From: Rhodospirillales bacterium
Lineage (GTDB): Bacteria > Pseudomonadota > Alphaproteobacteria > Rhodospirillales > 2-02-FULL-58-16
NCBI GenBank assembly: GCA_021775195.1
Contig: JAJFIG010000186.1
Location: 1 to 7,222, forward strand
DNA length: 7,222 nt
Direction: 5' to 3'
Part shown: piece after piece, positions 6,215 through 7,222 of the stretch
How positions within the stretch are numbered: the first letter of the stretch is position 1
How the letters are laid out: the number at the start of each line of letters is the position of its first letter
Made by a program: the position numbers and the translations under genes
Notes under the pieces: model-generated
What the model was told of the DNA's origin: nothing
Database searches by the model: none
What the model saw: the letters and a program-made list of their open reading frames with translations, nothing else

Positions 6215-7015
6215 TCACGCCGGCGGGCCGATGACGTCGCGGTAGGCGTGCCAGGTGGCGTAGCCCAGCATCGGCAGCGCCAGGGCCAGCCCGATGAAGA
6301 ACGTCGCCAGGCCGGCAAGACTGATTATCCCGATCATCGCCGCCCACCCCGCCATCACCTTCCAGTTGGCGCGCACGGCATGGAGGCTGACGACGATGGC
6401 CGTGATCACGTCGATGTCGCGATCCAGGAGCATGGGGATCGACACCGCCGTCATGGCAAAGATGGTGGCGGCGAACACCGCCCCCGCCGCCGAGCCAGTC
6501 ATCAGGAAGACGAATCCCCGTTGCGAGAACAGGATGTCCTCGACGAAGCGGTCGAGAGGCGGCGGCGACTGGCTATAGAACATCGCGAAGATGATGATGG
6601 CGACGACGATCCAGGCGAAGGCGAACAGCATCAGAGCCAGGCCCATGGCGGCGATCTGGGTGGCATGTTTCCGGAACGCCTTGCCGATCAAGCCCAGGGT
6701 CACTTGTTCGCCGGCCTCGAGCCTGCGGCTGGCGTCGTAGAGACCGACCACCAGCAGCGGCGCCACCAGCATGAAGCCGCCGAAGAGCGGCAGGACCAGC
6801 CATCCCAGGCCGGCGTTGATGAGGCCGTACGTGAGGACGTAGCTGATGACCACGAAGGCACCGCCGTAGGTCAGGCTGATACCCGGGATGCGCCACATGT
6901 CGCGCCATCCCGCCGCCAGCCACTTGCCCGATCTGTCGACACTGACCGTCCGCACGGTAACCGGCAGGCGAATACCGGTTGTGGTTGTATGGCCGCCGTT
7001 GTCGATCGCTGTCAT
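6215..7015 (-). CDS. DUF2189 family multi-pass membrane protein
   Basis: A 266-residue integral membrane protein recognised as DUF2189 from its layout and text: an N-terminal soluble segment (~1-45) with WLAAGWRDMWRIPGISL, then about five or six hydrophobic segments (~47-65, 68-93, 120-147, 168-194, 222-250). Between segments two and three lies the family-like motif VGLYDASRRLEAGEQVTL (90-107), and between four and five SIPMLLDRDIDVITAIVVSLHAVRANW (192-218). DUF2189 proteins have no established biochemical role; many annotations call them predicted integral membrane proteins or cytochrome c oxidase subunit I-like, which is not supported by heme-ligand patterns here. The ATG at 7015 is backed by a strong Shine-Dalgarno and an upstream promoter, so it is probably transcribed on its own. 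It is convergent with merF. Confidence 0.85.
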   Translation of the reverse strand: MTAIDNGGHTTTTGIRLPVTVRTVSVDRSGKWLAAGWRDMWRIPGISLTYGGAFVVISYVLTYGLINAGLGWLVLPLFGGFMLVAPLLVVGLYDASRRLEAGEQVTLGLIGKAFRKHATQIAAMGLALMLFAFAWIVVAIIIFAMFYSQSPPPLDRFVEDILFSQRGFVFLMTGSAAGAVFAATIFAMTAVSIPMLLDRDIDVITAIVVSLHAVRANWKVMAGWAAMIGIISLAGLATFFIGLALALPMLGYATWHAYRDVIGPPA

Positions 7016-7020
7016 CGCAC

Positions 7021-7029
7021 CCTCCCCTT
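7021..7029 (-). promoter_or_regulatory. Ribosome binding site for the DUF2189 gene
   Basis: The purine-rich AAGGGGAGG on the minus strand ends five bases before the ATG at 7015. It is strong and fixes that start. Confidence 0.7.
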
Positions 7030-7038
7030 ACATACGGT

Positions 7039-7066
7039 ATCTTAGGGCAGCCGGCGCCCGGGTCAA
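7039..7066 (-). promoter_or_regulatory. Housekeeping-sigma type promoter for the DUF2189 gene
   Basis: On the minus strand TTGACC (7066-7061, five of six matches to TTGACA) and TAAGAT (7044-7039, four of six to TATAAT) are separated by 16 bases. Transcription would start near 7032, giving a leader of under 20 bases that carries the ribosome binding site. It lies in the short gap after the DUF983 gene, so the DUF2189 gene need not depend on read-through from that gene. Confidence 0.55.
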
Positions 7067-7079
7067 GGCGGTGGCCTCC

Positions 7080-7222
7080 TCATTGTCCTCCCGGCCGTTC
7101 CGGCGCCTCAACCGAGCGGAACCGGTACTGCAGCGCGATGGTCAGACCCTTCAAGGGCCTGAGCATGGCGATCGACCCGCCGATTACCAAGGGCGCCCAC
7201 AGGACCGCGTGTACCCACAAGG
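7080..7222 (-). CDS. DUF983 family membrane protein, C-terminal end (runs off right edge)
   Basis: The last 46 residues are visible in an open frame ending in TGA: a hydrophobic segment LWVHAVLWAPLVIGGSIAML followed by RPLKGLTIALQYRFRS and a short polar tail. The combination of a terminal membrane helix with LRPLKGLxxALQYRxR is characteristic of DUF983 proteins, small two-helix membrane proteins of unknown function often encoded near cytochrome oxidase assembly genes. The frame was translated by eye from the raw bases, as it is too short and too cut off to be found as a long reading frame. The N-terminal part with the usual cysteine motifs lies outside the window. Confidence 0.75.
   Translation of the reverse strand, partial: LWVHAVLWAPLVIGGSIAMLRPLKGLTIALQYRFRSVEAPERPGGQ

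Noticed and set aside
6160..6215. Possible frameshift removing a C-terminal cysteine pair from merF.
   Set aside because: Reading the shifted +1 frame past the stop does not give a Cys-Cys ending or MerF-like sequence, so the short tail appears genuine.

Overview
The window is GC-rich, tightly packed chromosomal DNA. The gene families and codon bias suggest an alphaproteobacterium, plausibly of the Rhodospirillales type. This taxonomic guess is inference from gene content (class I PHA synthase, Mla-type transporter, GAF-SpoIIE protein), because no rRNA or marker gene is present.

Positions 1-5872 (minus strand) read as one compact gene series, transcribed right to left. First comes a class I polyhydroxyalkanoate synthase (phaC). 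After a 32-base gap follows a GAF-SpoIIE phosphatase-HATPase fusion protein, then a STAS-domain protein with an intact phosphoacceptor serine motif. Next are an MlaE-like permease, an MlaF-like ATPase, and the N-terminal part of an MCE/MlaD-like substrate-binding protein that runs off the left edge. All junctions after the SpoIIE-type gene are 4-base overlaps (ATGA, GTGA, GTGA) or a single-base gap, so translational coupling is likely. The transporter genes resemble the Mla system, which moves phospholipid between inner and outer membranes. The STAS protein sits where an MlaB-type subunit would be expected, but its motif and its neighbour look like a partner-switching (RsbU/RsbW/RsbV-type) module. 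The most interesting reading of the window is a lipid transporter whose STAS subunit is switched by phosphorylation, placed behind a PHA synthase.

Positions 5873-5961 are a divergent regulatory region. It holds a MerR-family style promoter (19-base spacer containing a near-perfect 9-1-9 inverted repeat) firing rightward into a small MerF-like mercury transporter gene (5962-6174, plus strand). The operator resembles the PbrR/CadR/ZntR class more than the classical mer operator, and no regulator gene or merA is visible.

Positions 6163-6196 contain a hairpin at the merF end. Positions 6215-7015 (minus) encode a DUF2189-family multi-pass membrane protein with its own recognisable promoter and a strong ribosome binding site. 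Positions 7080-7222 (minus) are the C-terminal end of a DUF983-family membrane protein. No RNA genes, insertion sequences, CRISPR arrays or long repeats were seen.
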